64,000 nt of DNA, from the NCBI GenBank assembly GCA_001661515.1, contig LUVW01000009.1, positions 326,000-389,999 of the forward strand. The letters run 5' to 3'. The notes beneath the pieces are model-generated. The model ran no database searches, had not been told where the DNA came from, and saw only the letters and a program-made list of their open reading frames with translations. Source of the DNA: Capniomyces stellatus (lineage: Eukaryota; Kickxellomycota; Harpellomycetes; Harpellales; Legeriomycetaceae). This document shows, piece by piece, positions 24,143 to 41,623 of this stretch (the stretch's first letter is position 1; the number at the start of each line of letters is the position of its first letter). Both the position numbers and the translations under genes were made by a program.

Positions 24143-24229
24143 TTTTGACTTTTTTTTTTTTTTCGTTATTATTTTTTTATTTCCATTATTTCATTGTAAT
24201 CAAAATCTTTTTGTTTTTTTTTTTTTTTA

Positions 24230-24264
24230 NNNNNNNNNNNNNNNNNNNNNNNNNNNNNNNNNNN
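24230..24264. other. Assembly gap (35 N)
   Basis: Unknown bases flanked by a T run on the left and an A run on the right, between the 3' ends of the Msd1-like gene and GEM1. The gap size may be nominal. Confidence 0.99.
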
Positions 24265-24386
24265 AAATTAAAAAAAAAAAAAAAAAATGATGGAAGAGAA
24301 TGAAAGAAAGTAAAAAAAAAAAAAGAAAAATGGCAATAAAAGGGAGGAGCTGAAATATAAAGAAAGAATAAAATATAAAGAACAAA

Positions 24387-27782
<3,396 letters not shown>

Positions 27783-28777
27783 TTTTGTTGAATCCCTAGA
27801 TACCTTTGCTCCTCCTCCCTTGATTTATTCCAGTAATAAATGTTCTTTACTTTCACAATATATTGCTTATACTTGTTTATTTTTTTTTTTACTACTTGCT
27901 TTTTAGTAAGCTACACTTTAGTTAAAAAAAAACTGAATTCACTATGACAAAATATTGGATTGTTGGTAACAAACTAGTTTGAGATCAAATCTCTTGAAAT
28001 TGAGTGTTGTTTTCCTCTAGTAAGCTCTTTTTTCTTTTGTTTAAAATTGCTGTTTAGCTTCCTTTTATTTATTTGCTTTTATTTATCTCTAAAAAATTGA
28101 CATTGAATAAAACAAAAAAAAGATATTGGATTTTGGATTTTTAGTTGGATTTTGAATATTGAATTTGGATTTTGGGTATCGGATTTTGGGTATTGTATAT
28201 TGTCGTTGGATATTGTCATTGGAATAAGACATTAGCACAATATTAGGAATCATAGTAATAAACAAAAGCGCTAGTTATAATCAAACACAATTCATGTTAC
28301 AAACAATACCACCATTTAATTTCTCAGCTGGTTAAAAATAGCAAAAATGCCATTACTTTTTCATTGCCCACACTTTAACCAAAAGTAAACCAACAGATAA
28401 ATCTAAACTACAATTTGGTTCCAAAAACATCAAGACCAACAATATAATACATATTATATTAAAAACACGGTACCAAAATCCCCTTTAACCAGGTTTGCTT
28501 TTGATATCATCTTTCGAGGGATAACATAGCTACTCCTAAATCAACGCAGAAGACATACTGTGGTATTAAAGCCTCCTTCTAAACGCTTAGTTGGTTGAAG
28601 CTTTATTTGTAAAAGAAAAAGAAAAAGGAAAGCTATAGTAAAAAAAAAAAACCAATAATGTAAGCCAGTGCGGAAAAACTAGCACAAAATAAATAAAATA
28701 GAGTTTAAAGTAAAAAAAAAAAATGAAAAAGTAAGGGGAGACAAACATAAATAGTACAAATATTAAAAAAGCCCAAG
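27783..28777. other. Intergenic, A/T-rich with TTGGATTTTGGAT-type short repeats
   Basis: About 1 kb between the Miro start and the TMS1 stop. An imperfect GGATTTTGGAT/TATTG repeat lies near 28127-28225. No gene is seen. Confidence 0.55.
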
Positions 28778-30649
28778 TTACAAGTATCTATCTGATAAAA
28801 GAATTGGGGCCAACAAAGTCCACATGTACAGCAGCACGCAAAGCCAGCTAGACACGACCTTGACCCAGACAGCAGACATGCTCCGTCCAATAATAATAAA
28901 GTCGCCCGAGTTGGCATCAATGCTGTTCCAGTTGGTCAGCAGCATAGCCATGTACATTGCAGCCACGCAAAAGATGAAGTGGAAAAATGAGTAGTCATAA
29001 AGAACACCGTATTTTTCATCGTCATTTCCGCTTTCGCTTGTGTCATCACTCGCTGCAGAATTGCCAACCTCGGTGATATCAAGCAGCGCAGACTCTGGTA
29101 GTGACCCGCTAGCCACCGCCTCTCTCAGCACCTGGGCACGGAGCTCGGCTGGAGACAACTCGCCTTCAAGCAGTGGCATGTCAGGTCCCAGACTGACTGG
29201 GCCGTATTCTGACGAGTTGATCAATGAGCCGCTCTTTGTCGCTGCTGTTGATGTCGAGTAGCAAATTGCGATCATTGTGAAGATTGCTCCAAAAACCACC
29301 AGCGTTGTTCTTGTTCCCGAGCTTTCAATCAATGGGTTGCACTTGGACTCGACTCCGTTTCCCACTGGCAGGCCAATCATTGAACTGGTTATCAGATACG
29401 TAGCGTACAGCGATACCATGGCTGACTGCGCCAGTCCAGACTTGAAGTTTGCCTCCTGGATCCGCGGGTGAACCGCCATAAACGACGCCATAATGCAGAG
29501 GAACGCGTTAGACGTTATAAACAGCTGGTTGAGCCCACACCCGCTTTTTGCAAACACTGCGTACTGTGTAATCACTAACCCAAAGAATATCAAATACGCC
29601 GAAACTGTACCCCCTATCAGAATGTTTTTCCAGTTGTCGTTGTCTGTTTCCTCAAACTGCTCAATGCAGTATTCGGCAATGTTGTGGGCAAAATCAACCA
29701 GTAAAACCAGTTGAATAAATATAAATATCGCCGCTCCCACTGTGGCAACGTAGTCTCCATAGAACTTGTAGAACTCGTTTGGAATAAAAAACGCCAGCAC
29801 TATCAACACAAACAGCCCAAATACTTTGAACCCCCAGTACCTATTTGTTTTATTTATTAGGTTGTGTTACTATATTAAATCCCAGTAACTCATATAACAC
29901 AGTATCCTCTATAACACAGTAGCTTCCAACTACCCCCCCCCCTAAACGCCACAGGTTGTTGTTTTACCGCTATTTATCACCACTTTACTTACCCATTTTG
30001 AATGGCTGCTCTTTTGTCTCGACTATCACTAACCCCATACACACAGGCCCCTAGTATCACATGCCAAAGCGCCTGCGAAAAAAACACTCGATGGACCTTT
30101 TTGTTCATTTTTTTTTTAGCATCAATAACCCCCACAAGTTCAGTTACATTTGTTAGTCAAGCTGTAAACACCCAAACACGCTACACCACCGTCTTTAGAT
30201 ATACGCATATATACTGTTATATATATAACTCCCTAACTTACCGCCATTATCCCGTAACAAACATTTTCGGGACATTTCAGATTTACAAACCCATACGTCA
30301 AGTACTTTATCTTTTCAATTCCCCAATTCGTTGTCATTATCCAAGCGAGCTGAAAATAAATAAATATAAGTAATTCACCGTTGTTAATAGTGTCTTGACG
30401 TGGTGTCCAGGTATCTTCACCGTTTCACTCTGAGCTCATTGATTTAATTAATTTAGTATAATTTTATTTTGTTATTGGTAAAATGTAACTTACAATTGAA
30501 TTAAACAAAAAGACCCCCGCATAGGCAAATCTAGTAGACACCGAGCCCGTGAATTTAACTCTATTCAACAACGAGCCGCAGCACGTACAGAATGTTGCTG
30601 ACACACACGTCAGTGCTTGTCCCGAAAGACATCCTAAAACCGCTCCCAT
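28778..30649 (-). CDS. TMS1: Serine incorporator family membrane protein (TMS1/TDE1)
   Basis: SERINC/TMS1 proteins are multi-pass endomembrane proteins. The proposed role in serine-derived lipid synthesis is debated; lipid scramblase activity is reported for animal members. Four exons: 30494-30649, 30242-30349, 29993-30096 and 28778-29840, giving 476 aa. The start MGAVLGC and a cysteine-rich first helix are typical. Exons 2-4 spell L-A-W-I-M-T-T-N-W-G, C-P-E-N-V-C-Y-G, V-H-R-V-F-F, DKRAAIQNGYWGFKV and FFIPNEFY, all family signatures. About ten membrane segments are visible. The long hydrophilic loop (Ser/Glu-rich) near the C-terminus is usual in fungal members. The stop follows SDRYL. Confidence 0.95.
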
Positions 30650-33129
30650 TGTGCTATTCTGCCGCTATTTTTTTTTGTTGTTGTTGCTTTGCTATATTTA
30701 TTTTTACACTCGTATATCTCTCCTTTACTGCTGTTGCTGCTTTTCGGTTGCTTTTTTTTCTTTTTCTCTCAGCTTTTTGATCCTTTAAATAAAGCAAGTT
30801 TAAATTCTTATTTTTACTTTATTTATTTTTTTGTCAAATATTATAATAAGGTGTAATTTAAACTCGAAAAGAAGAATTCAAGCTTTTAATTAGGAATTCT
30901 CATATACCATTCTTTTTTTTATATTTAGCTCACTTGATTCACTTTTTTTGCGCAAACTCTGCCTTTACAAACCGGCTATTCTTTATCCGCGAATTAACAA
31001 ATATTCTGCCTTGTCTACCAGCAATATTCCTCTCCCCCCCTCTTTCATTCCAAACCATTTCTCTGCCAAGTTTCTTTAGACCCAAGTTTAGCCACTAAAA
31101 ATCGCCAGTAAAACTCCATTTGGTCATTCACCATTAAATTAAGCTATGGCCATTCGCTGCTTAATTACAAATAATACATACCCAGCCAATCATGCATGCG
31201 TTTATTTCTCTTCAAGATCTGTAAACTCTACACACTTTTTCAACCAGTTCAGAGTACAGTCATGATTTGTGACTATAACATAACACAATTAGCACACAAC
31301 ATCCAGCATGCTACAGCTTGGTAATTCTCAGTTCAATTGTTGTCTGATTATACATACCAGGGCGTAATACGCTCAAATAGTGCTAGATTAATAGTGGGCA
31401 TCAGTAGCAGCATTTTTTTCGAATGCTCTGTTGCTCAGTCCCTATGTTCTAAAAGCCGAGCATCAGTTGTACAAGTATTACAATCGCGGTTGTAAAAATA
31501 ATATATTTTTTTTCTTTGCCATATGCGGCTGTTGTTGTATTACGCCGTGTTGTGTTTTGTGGACAGCAAACTGCTAGCATAGGTGTTAGAGCTAATATAT
31601 TAGCAGCTAAAGCTTGTAATCGTGCGTTATTAAGGCGGTAGTGTATTGTCGTGGTGGTTTCTAAAGGCTAGGGGTAAATTGAGTTGCAGACTAAATTAAT
31701 GACAATGATTTGAGTTGGCTTATCTTTAGGGTAATTTATGAGCTAAATTGTGCTAGTTTCAGAAGCGGACTTGGCTGGTTTATTGTTCAAATTGGCGATA
31801 ATTAATTAATCTCTTGCCATTTACGACTTTGCCTAAATAGGACTGTCGAGAGTAAGTGTTGGTTTAAACTCGGATGAAATTCAAAACAACAGTTATAAAA
31901 AGTTGATTTGTAATCAATAGTGTCGATTTGAGCAAATTCAAAGCTAACGTGAACACGGTGTTAAGACGGAGGAGGGGAGATATATGAGGATGGTGCTAGC
32001 TTATGTGCCTATGTCCTCTAGATGCAAAGCTGGCTATAGGTATTATGAAGTTGCGGGTAAAAGGGACACATGTTGGTGGGTGTGCTATAATGCTTAGATA
32101 ACTGGTTCTCTGGCTGCAGCAAGTCTAATTTGTGATTTGAATAGCCACCTTGACAAAGGTGAAGCAGTCTTGCTGATGAATAGACCAACTTTGGAAGTAA
32201 TATAATGGTACTGAAATATTTGCAATTAAAGCCCAATTTGGAAATATATTACAAACCATGCCCTTGCTAATGACGAATTGATTTATAGATAAAATTACGA
32301 GTTTGAGATTATTAACAGAAACCAATTCAACTTTGTTGTGTTTCAGGATTCTAAAGAGAACTATCAAAAGGGAAAAGAAAAGAAAAAAGTAAGCTGTTCA
32401 TTCAAGATTATATAATATAATCTAGTCAGTTAAACGAATTGAATGCAAAAAAGTTCAAAATTTAACCAAAATAAAAACTGATGTAAAAAAAAAAAAAAAA
32501 GAGCAGATAGTGTACGGTAAATATTGGTTAAAATGGAGTAATTAAGTGAATCACATTGCACGGATAAAGGGATCTGTTGACTTGAGGTCAGCAAGAATTA
32601 CGCTTATTTTTATCGATTTAACCTGATCTTTTTTATTGAATTTTTTTTTTTTGTAACTGTGATTACAATCAGGACTTTTTTTAAAAGCAAACTGATTCAA
32701 GAGTTTTAAATTGAAAAGTAAATGGGACAGAGGAAAACTAGCAGTGAATAAAAAAGCTAGAGCCGCTTTGGTACCTAATCGGGGGGTTATTTGTAATAGT
32801 AAAGAAAAGAGTTTACATAAACAAACCAAGTATTACTCCCACTAAATAATCAATATTGTAGATTGAAAAAAAAAAGTTACCTAGCCTATTCAATACAAAA
32901 TAAACACAAATTCCACTTGGACCACAATAAAGAAATAGAGAAAGGACAACTTTCGACAATATTTATCGAATCCAACAGCCTAGACCAATTCATCAATACT
33001 GGCATTGTTTCCAAGTTTAGATACACTTGAGAAATAGAAAAGCGGTTTGAAAGTAAAATAAAAATAACAAAAATAAAAGATTAAGCCAAAGGGAGTATAA
33101 CTTACTGATAAAGCTCTAGCCAACACAAA
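30650..33129. other. Long intergenic region
   Basis: About 2.5 kb between two divergently transcribed genes. Very AT-rich, with poly-A/T runs. Open stretches such as 32551-32829 minus have no recognisable domain or splice context and are not called. No tRNA or snRNA signature was found by eye. Confidence 0.5.
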
Positions 33130-35206
33130 ATGGAACAGATAAAGCCGCTGAATTTATCAGGAGCAGCAAGTAAAGTAGATCCTAACAGGGAATTCTTTGA
33201 CATTGTTATTCCAAACCAACATGGGCATGTGTCGCATATCGCAGTTGATGTAAGTGCAGAACAGCAGTCGACATATTTCACAACCAATAAAGACAGATAA
33301 GAATAAGGAAATGGATTTATAATGGCGGTTTGAGAACCAGAAAAAAAGAAAAGAAAACAATGCTTATAGATATCAAGTAGTATGCGTGCACTGGGAATGA
33401 ATGAGTAAATTGACGATTTAATTGATTAGATTGGCGGGTCAATGGCGAAGGTGGTTTATTTTACAACAAACCAGGGATCACGAGGCGGGAGATTGATGTT
33501 TGAAGCCTTTGAAACGGACAGTATTGATCGCTGTATAACTTTTATTGAATCGTTGATAATTTCGAAAAACGAGTCGCAGCTAAATGATTACTCCTTTATC
33601 AAAAGCAAATACGAAGGCGTTAGAGATTCAAGTAAAAAAGGTAATGTGGATTTGTACTAGAAAATGGACTACACTGCTTGAGCAAATTTTTTTTTTTGGG
33701 AGAGTGTGGTATACTAACTCGGTTATTAATCATTGTGGCTGGGGGGTATTGTTAATAATAAACATATAGATACTTTTTTGTCGGGTAATAGCAGTCCTGA
33801 AATAAGTACTCCGGATTTAGTAAGTGAATCAGGAAGTAATGGTCAGACGGGAACTCTTTCTCAAAGCCCGGTTATCAAGGCAACTGGGGGAGGAGCGCAT
33901 TTGTTTAGGAAGAAGCTCGAGGAGCGACTGGGCGGCCATGTCCAAGTTGAAGATGAAATGGAGTGTTTAATTAGTGGTAAGAACGATAGAGCTGGTAGTA
34001 TTAGGTGCTGATATGCTATGCAAGAAGGCTGGACTTGGCTTGGCGAGAGCAGATGCTATTATGGCGGTTATAACCAGCTGTACTGCTATTTGCGGTGTGT
34101 ATGTATGTATGTATGCATGTATGTGTATTGTTAACGATGGTTGGATCTGTAATTTATGTAGGGCTGAACTTTTTCATACAGGAAGTGTCCAACGAGGTGT
34201 TTATTTATAAAGAAAATGAGCCACCGGTTTTTGAAAAGATCAGCGAAAAGGATATATTTCCATATATTCTAGTCAACATAGGGTCGGGAGTTAGTATTAT
34301 CAAAGTGACTGGACAAGATAAATATGAGCGGATCAGCGGGACATCGGTAATATTAAAGAGCACATAATTTAAAATCCATTGCATTTAGAATAATAGAGTG
34401 TTGGGTGCAATATGGCTGCTGGTTTCAACTATGTACTAGTTGGGGGTTTTGTTTTTAAATTTTCTGTGGTAAAACCATGAAATTTAGCTTGGCGGGGGGA
34501 CTTTTTGGGGAATGCTGCACTTGTTAACGGGATCAGAGTCCTTTGACGGTAAGAATATGGTGGTGGGGAGTTGTGTTAGATGGTGGATAAACATAATATA
34601 AGGCCGTGGTAAAGTTGATAATCGAGGGCAGGTTACTAATTTGAATAAAATGGCTGCAATAGAGATGCTTGAAATAAGTAAAGAGGGGGACAATGGGAAA
34701 GTTGTAAGAGCATTTATTTCCAGTTTTTATATATTTTTGATTATTGAATAAAAGTATATTGAAGGCTTTTCAATGGAATTGGCAGTGTTATAGAGCTTTT
34801 ATTAAATACAGAAAGTTGGATATAAGATTGAGGGCGCTGATAGGAAGTAAAGTTTTGATTATATTTAAGCATTTATTTAAAATTAACACACAAAAATAAT
34901 AATAATGGATTAGGACATGATGGTGGGGGACATTTACGGAACTCATTACGACAAGATTGGACTGAAAGCAAACGCAATAGCATCAACGATGGGCGGTGTG
35001 TACAGAAAGAATCTTCATAAAAGCTACAACAACTCGGACATTGCGCGGTCCTTGCTTTACATGGTGAGTAACAATATTGGGCAGATTGCGTACCTAAACG
35101 CACAGCTACACGGGATCAAGCGCATTTATTTTGGCGGGTATTTCATTAGAGGTAAGACTACAAATAGAAGTATTGATTGATATTTAGTTGAGCAAAGAGA
35201 AGAATT

Positions 35207-35244
<38 letters not shown>

Positions 35245-37185
35245 GAGATAAAGGATGATTACAATAATTACAATAGGTCATAACTTGACGATGCATACAT
35301 TGTCGTATGCAATCAACTTTTGGTCAAAGGGGACAATGAATGCACTGTTTTTGAGACATGAAGGGTTTTTGGGAGCGGTTGGGGCGTTTATCAAGGCAGA
35401 TCCATCAATGCTGCCCAGTAGACCGACTCATAAGGCGCGAGGAGGCTCGTTTACAGAAAACTTTGTTATTACTCAGGGCGTGACAGGGGATAGTGGAAGC
35501 ATGGTTGGGATATTAGATCGAGTTCCCTCAAAGCTGCTGCCATTACCGCAACTGGTGCTGTCATCAAAGAAGGAGACAAAGGCAGAGTCAAAGCCCGAAT
35601 CGAGCCAAACAGAGGCGGAGAAGATGAGCGAGCAAGCAGAGCCGAATGGTCAGGAAGCCGTGGATCAAGACTACGAGCTGTACGACCCTGATACGTTGGA
35701 TCTAACCAACGACTCTGTTTTGCGTGAGTACTGGATAAACGCAATGAACAAAAACACAGTAAATCTGATGGAGTTGGCAACGAAGGGCGAGTTGAAGGTC
35801 GAGGGGGCAAACTTTGACGATCGACTGGTGCAGTTCAAGAACCTGTTTGCTAGCAGGCTCGACACTATCAGAATGCAACCTGCTGCTTACGGAAAGCTGA
35901 CTATTCGCAGCCTGCTTAACTTGAGAGAACAGTGTCTTCAGGAATGTCTTTTTGTTGATTTGTTTGGCGAAATCAAATCTCGTGAAACCGATGCTGCTAT
36001 TCTTGCCTTACCTCAGATCTTGAAAGACCTCGACTCAATTCAAAACCAAGAAACTGTTGTGCGCACACTTTTGGATCGCATTATTGCTGGTAACTTTTAT
36101 CAATATTATTTCTATCATTATTTTTTCATCTGTGCCGTTATCGTCGTTACTACTACTAATATTGCATCTCATTTTAGTTTGGAGTTTCCTGTTTTTTGTT
36201 TTTGTTTTTGTTTTTGTTTTTTAAATCCTCAACTATTATTATTGTTTTTTGTAGGCAATATGTTTGATTGGGGAAGTAATGAAATCCACAACCTGATAAT
36301 GAAGAACCAGTTGGATTTTAACTCTGCCAAGTCAAAAGTCATCCACGATCCAAAGTTCAGCAACCCGGAACTACTGGTCAATAGACTAGCCAATAAGCCT
36401 CCTTACAAGCAGGCTTTGATATTTGTTGACAATGCTGGTGCTGATGTAATCCTGGGCGTGTTGCCCTTTGCAAGGTATCTACTAAGTAAAGGAACAGTTG
36501 TAATTCTTGCTGCCAACTCTTTACCAGCTTTAAACGACGTGACCGTAAGTCTTTTATTGCCGTTATTTACATTTTATCCCTTTTATTAATATCTTATTAT
36601 CAGTCCACATCAGCATTCATTCATTCATTTATTCATTCTTTATTATTACTATTATTATCGACTCGTTACTAATCTCCATGTGTTTGTGTTTTACTTTTGG
36701 TTGTAGTTTGCTGAGCTGTCCGAAAGCTTGCTAGAAATTGCAAAGTTCGATTCCTTAATTGCCGAGAAAATCAACTCGGGCCAGCTACTGGTTTGTGCCA
36801 CAGGAAGCTCTAGTCCTTGTCTAGACCTCAGTAGGCTTAACGAAAAGCTAGTCAGCCACAGCAAACTGACCGATTTTATTGTTATTGTTGTAAGTTTGAC
36901 ATGACATGACTTGACATGACTTATTACTATTATTATTATTATCTGCATTGACACGCTTTTGGGCTCAACTAAATGTTTTCACGCCTTGTTCTCACCACCA
37001 CCAATTCTTGCTTGCATTTGTCACTTTACTAGGGAATGGGTCGTGCTATCCACACAAACTACAATGCCAGATTCTTTGTTGACTCTCTCAAAATCGCTGT
37101 TTTCAAGAGCAAAATTACCGCTGAATCTGTCGGTGCTAGTCTATACTCTGCCTTGTGCAAATTTACTCCTGTTTCTTCATCTTGA
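33130..37185 (+). CDS. Pantothenate kinase fused to DUF89 phosphatase (PANK4-type architecture)
   Basis: The kinase makes 4'-phosphopantothenate, the first step to CoA. DUF89 domains are metal-dependent phosphatases acting on phosphopantetheine-type damaged metabolites. Eleven exons: 33130-33249, 33430-33640, 33770-33976, 34162-34346, 34488-34548, 34663-34703, 34914-35151, 35277-36089, 36255-36544, 36707-36889 and 37033-37185, giving 833 aa. Kinase part: IGGSMAKVVYF, TGGGAHLF, DEMECL (172-177), L-V-N-I-G-S-G-V-S, YERISGTSLGGGTF, VGDIYG and LFLRHEGFLGAVGAF. The catalytic-base Glu (near 173) and Arg (near 236), both lost in vertebrate PANK4, are present. After a Lys/Glu/Ser-rich linker, the DUF89 part has MFDWG, FVDNAGAD (near 683-689), NSLPALNDV and GMGRAIHTN. 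Every join keeps frame. Confidence 0.95.
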
Positions 37186-37573
37186 GTCATTTCCAATAGT
37201 CCACACCTTTCCATTCAATACGCAATACAGAATACGCAATACAAACAACGACAATCATTATCAATGGTCTATTCTGTTTAACTTTAGAGCCAACTCTTCG
37301 TTTCATTTTATCTCTGCTTTAGCTTCATCATTTCTTACAACTTTTATTTATTTTTTTACTGAATTTTACAAATAAAAAGTAAAGCAGGGATTGTTTTTGT
37401 TGCCGTATGGCAGCCAAAGATCAATCCAAGTAGTATCAACTTGTTCAAGAAAAATTAAGGTGAAAATAACTGGTATTATAGTTAATAGCTAATATTTGGT
37501 TAAATGGAATTGTGAAATTCGATAAGAGTCCAACCAACATTTTTTTTACAAAAACCCATCTACTTTATCGTTT
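37186..37573. other. Short convergent intergenic region
   Basis: 388 bp between two gene 3' ends, AT-rich, no gene seen. Confidence 0.6.
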
Positions 37574-38756
37574 CTATTCGGCTGGTGCCAGCAAAAGGAA
37601 CAACACAACCGGTACAATTAAATACCAGTACGAAGCAAAGAACCCTTTCTTCTCAATCACTTCGACTTTCCCTGTGTTAGAGTCGATGACTGTTGGTTGT
37701 GCCAGCTTAGGCAGAGGGCCAGCTTTGATTTTGGATAGTCGGATAGTTGTTACAAAGTCGTTCTAAGATATCCAATTGTTCAGAATGTCTACTTAGTTCT
37801 TGGTAACTATTTAATGTATCTACGAGCTAATATACCAAAATTAAACCAAGTCTAGCTATAATAAGTAAATTTGTTGATGAGCCTACCAGATCTGACGGGG
37901 ATTCTAATTCATGTGTGGTTGAAGTATAGTCTACATACAACAGCTTCTCTATTTGTTTATGATACACAGTTATACTTGGTATGCGAACCGCCGAGTGTCG
38001 GGTTTATCCATTATCTATTTTTAAACAATGCCAAAACTCGGTTCGATTTACTGACTTACCCTTTTTGTCAAAATGCAGACCAAAATTACGATGTACCTTG
38101 GCGCCAGTTAATAGTTTCTGTTTTGTTTGGGTAATGCCGAGTATATAGAAGAAAACAGTGGCATGTTGTCATTTAGATTTGCAAAGCATAGCAAAACAAA
38201 ACATTACAACTCAAACTTGTTTCACATTGTTCATGGTTAATTGATAATTGATAATACGGGATTTCTTGCTATTATTTACCTTTGGGATTGAAATGAATTG
38301 TTTAAATTCTCCACTTTCATCGGTTATGGCAATCGTGTGCGTGCTCTTATCGCCCTGGTTCTTGGCGTCATCGAACTCAATAATTTTGTCGTCGTCTTTC
38401 TCGTTAAGCAAAAATCTCGACGTCTCTGTCTCAAAATCATACTGGATTACTCCATCCAAAACAAATTTCGTACTCTCTACTCCCAATCTTTTGTAAACAT
38501 ACAGCTGGTTTGCCTATTCAAGCGTAAAACAAATAATCGCGTTTTAATCTAAGACTGTCTTTATTCCTATTCTTCTCAAGGCTAAATCAAGTTTAAATAT
38601 CTATATTAACTCTATTTAAATAAGCTGATTAAGAGAAAAGTAAGGTAAGGTACAGCATAATCCAGACACCGACATTCAACTGACCTTGATAAACACGGAC
38701 ATCACTGTAATCAGCAACAGCGCTTTCACTAGCACGGATTTCGCAAAGTTGGCCAT
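37574..38756 (-). CDS. EMC10: ER membrane protein complex subunit 10 (EMC10-like)
   Basis: EMC10 is a lumenal, peripheral-to-single-pass subunit of the EMC insertase. Five exons: 38685-38756, 38280-38513, 38060-38117, 37887-37948 and 37574-37762, giving 204 aa. Exon 1 is a short hydrophobic signal-type N-terminus ending before ANQLYVYK. The body is acidic beta-rich sequence. GAKVHRNFGLHFDKKGEK corresponds to the EMC10 strand with l.lh.d..G. I-K-A-G-P-L-P-K-L follows, and the C-terminus F-A-S-Y-W-Y-L-I-V-P-V-V-L-F-L is the typical KYWxYIxPxxLFL membrane segment. Size and layout fit EMC10. Other lumenal single-pass proteins are possible, so the name rests mainly on the C-terminus and topology. 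Confidence 0.72.
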
Positions 38757-39140
38757 AGTTGAATTCGTAAAAGTTTGGAATCTGACTTGGCGCTTCAGTG
38801 TTTGTTAATTTTGGTGTTAAATGAAGAAAAGCAAAAGCAATCTGATAGTTCTTGCCGGAAACAATACGTTTAATGTCAATATCTCAATTTGATTTTATTT
38901 TTTATTTCCACTATTTTTTTTCCACCACTTTTCTCAATTTTTTTTCGTTTATTTACGGCGCTTTTATCAAGTGCTGCTAGCGGGGTTATCGCCAAGAACC
39001 AATTTCAAACCCCAATTTCAAATATCAATTGGAAATATACCAAACTATTCTACAAACCAGTTTTATTCTGGAAAATACCAAGTGGAAAGTAAACGAGCAA
39101 TCAAGTATAAAAGAAAATAATCCAGAAACACAACTGTGAT
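38757..39140. other. Short intergenic region
   Basis: 384 bp, AT-rich, between the EMC10 start and the TrpRS stop on the same strand. No gene seen. Confidence 0.6.
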
Positions 39141-40765
<1,625 letters not shown>

Positions 40766-41623
40766 TCTGATTCACTGCAGTGTTTTATTCCTTTATGTTT
40801 GCGTTTAGCTGTTTTTGTAATTGCTTTTAAAAGACGTTTATCTCTAACAGTTTCCTTTTTTTTTTTTTGCTTTCGCAAATTTGTGCCGATTAGGAATGTG
40901 TGGTTTCTGAAAGGCAAATATATTGTATTGTCTGATTATCTGTTTTTGTGTTTATTCAAGCTTGAATGATGTTCAACATTTGGTCAATCTGATAAGTAGG
41001 CGAGTTTAATTTGGCCAGGACTTTGGGCCAATATTTCATTTATCGATTTAGTTCAACATTTTAACGATCTGGCCAATTGTTTGCTATTTTATTTTTCGAG
41101 CAAATTATTGTATGATGGCTACAAGCTGAAATTACAGTTTCCGCCAATCAAATATAGAAGAAAAGTTACAGAGCCACGCTTTATCTTGGCTACTAAGGAT
41201 ATACTCGGCTGGTTTTTTATTTCTGCAGTTGATACATGGCCCAGCTAGAGTGTATACACCTGCACTATAAAAATTGCCTTTTTATCTTATTTTAAACAGT
41301 GCTATCCAAGATATTCCATTCTAGCTGTGTACGTTTTTGTGCGATTACTTTGCTTGGTGGTTTTAAAAACCGACTAGCCTTTAGCCTGAAGTCTGTTAAA
41401 TTCAACTACTGACAAATAAAACACAGTAGAGCTAGAGTGTGGACAAAATGTTTATGTCATTACACAAGCAAGCATAATAATATGCTAAGGGTAATATAGT
41501 TTAAATTAGATTCGGTAAGTTAGCAGCGCTAAAAGTAAACTCTTTTTCAGTAATATAAAAAGGTGCTAAAGTTTCGTTAAAGCCTATGCCAAATAGTGTG
41601 TGATCATATCGCATGACACATTG
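40766..41623. other. Intergenic
   Basis: About 860 bp between the TrpRS start and the coactosin stop. AT-rich; no gene or RNA recognised. Confidence 0.55.

Noticed and set aside
32551..32829. 92-aa minus-strand ORF
   Set aside because: No domain, no splice partner, and low-complexity Lys-rich end. Most likely chance.
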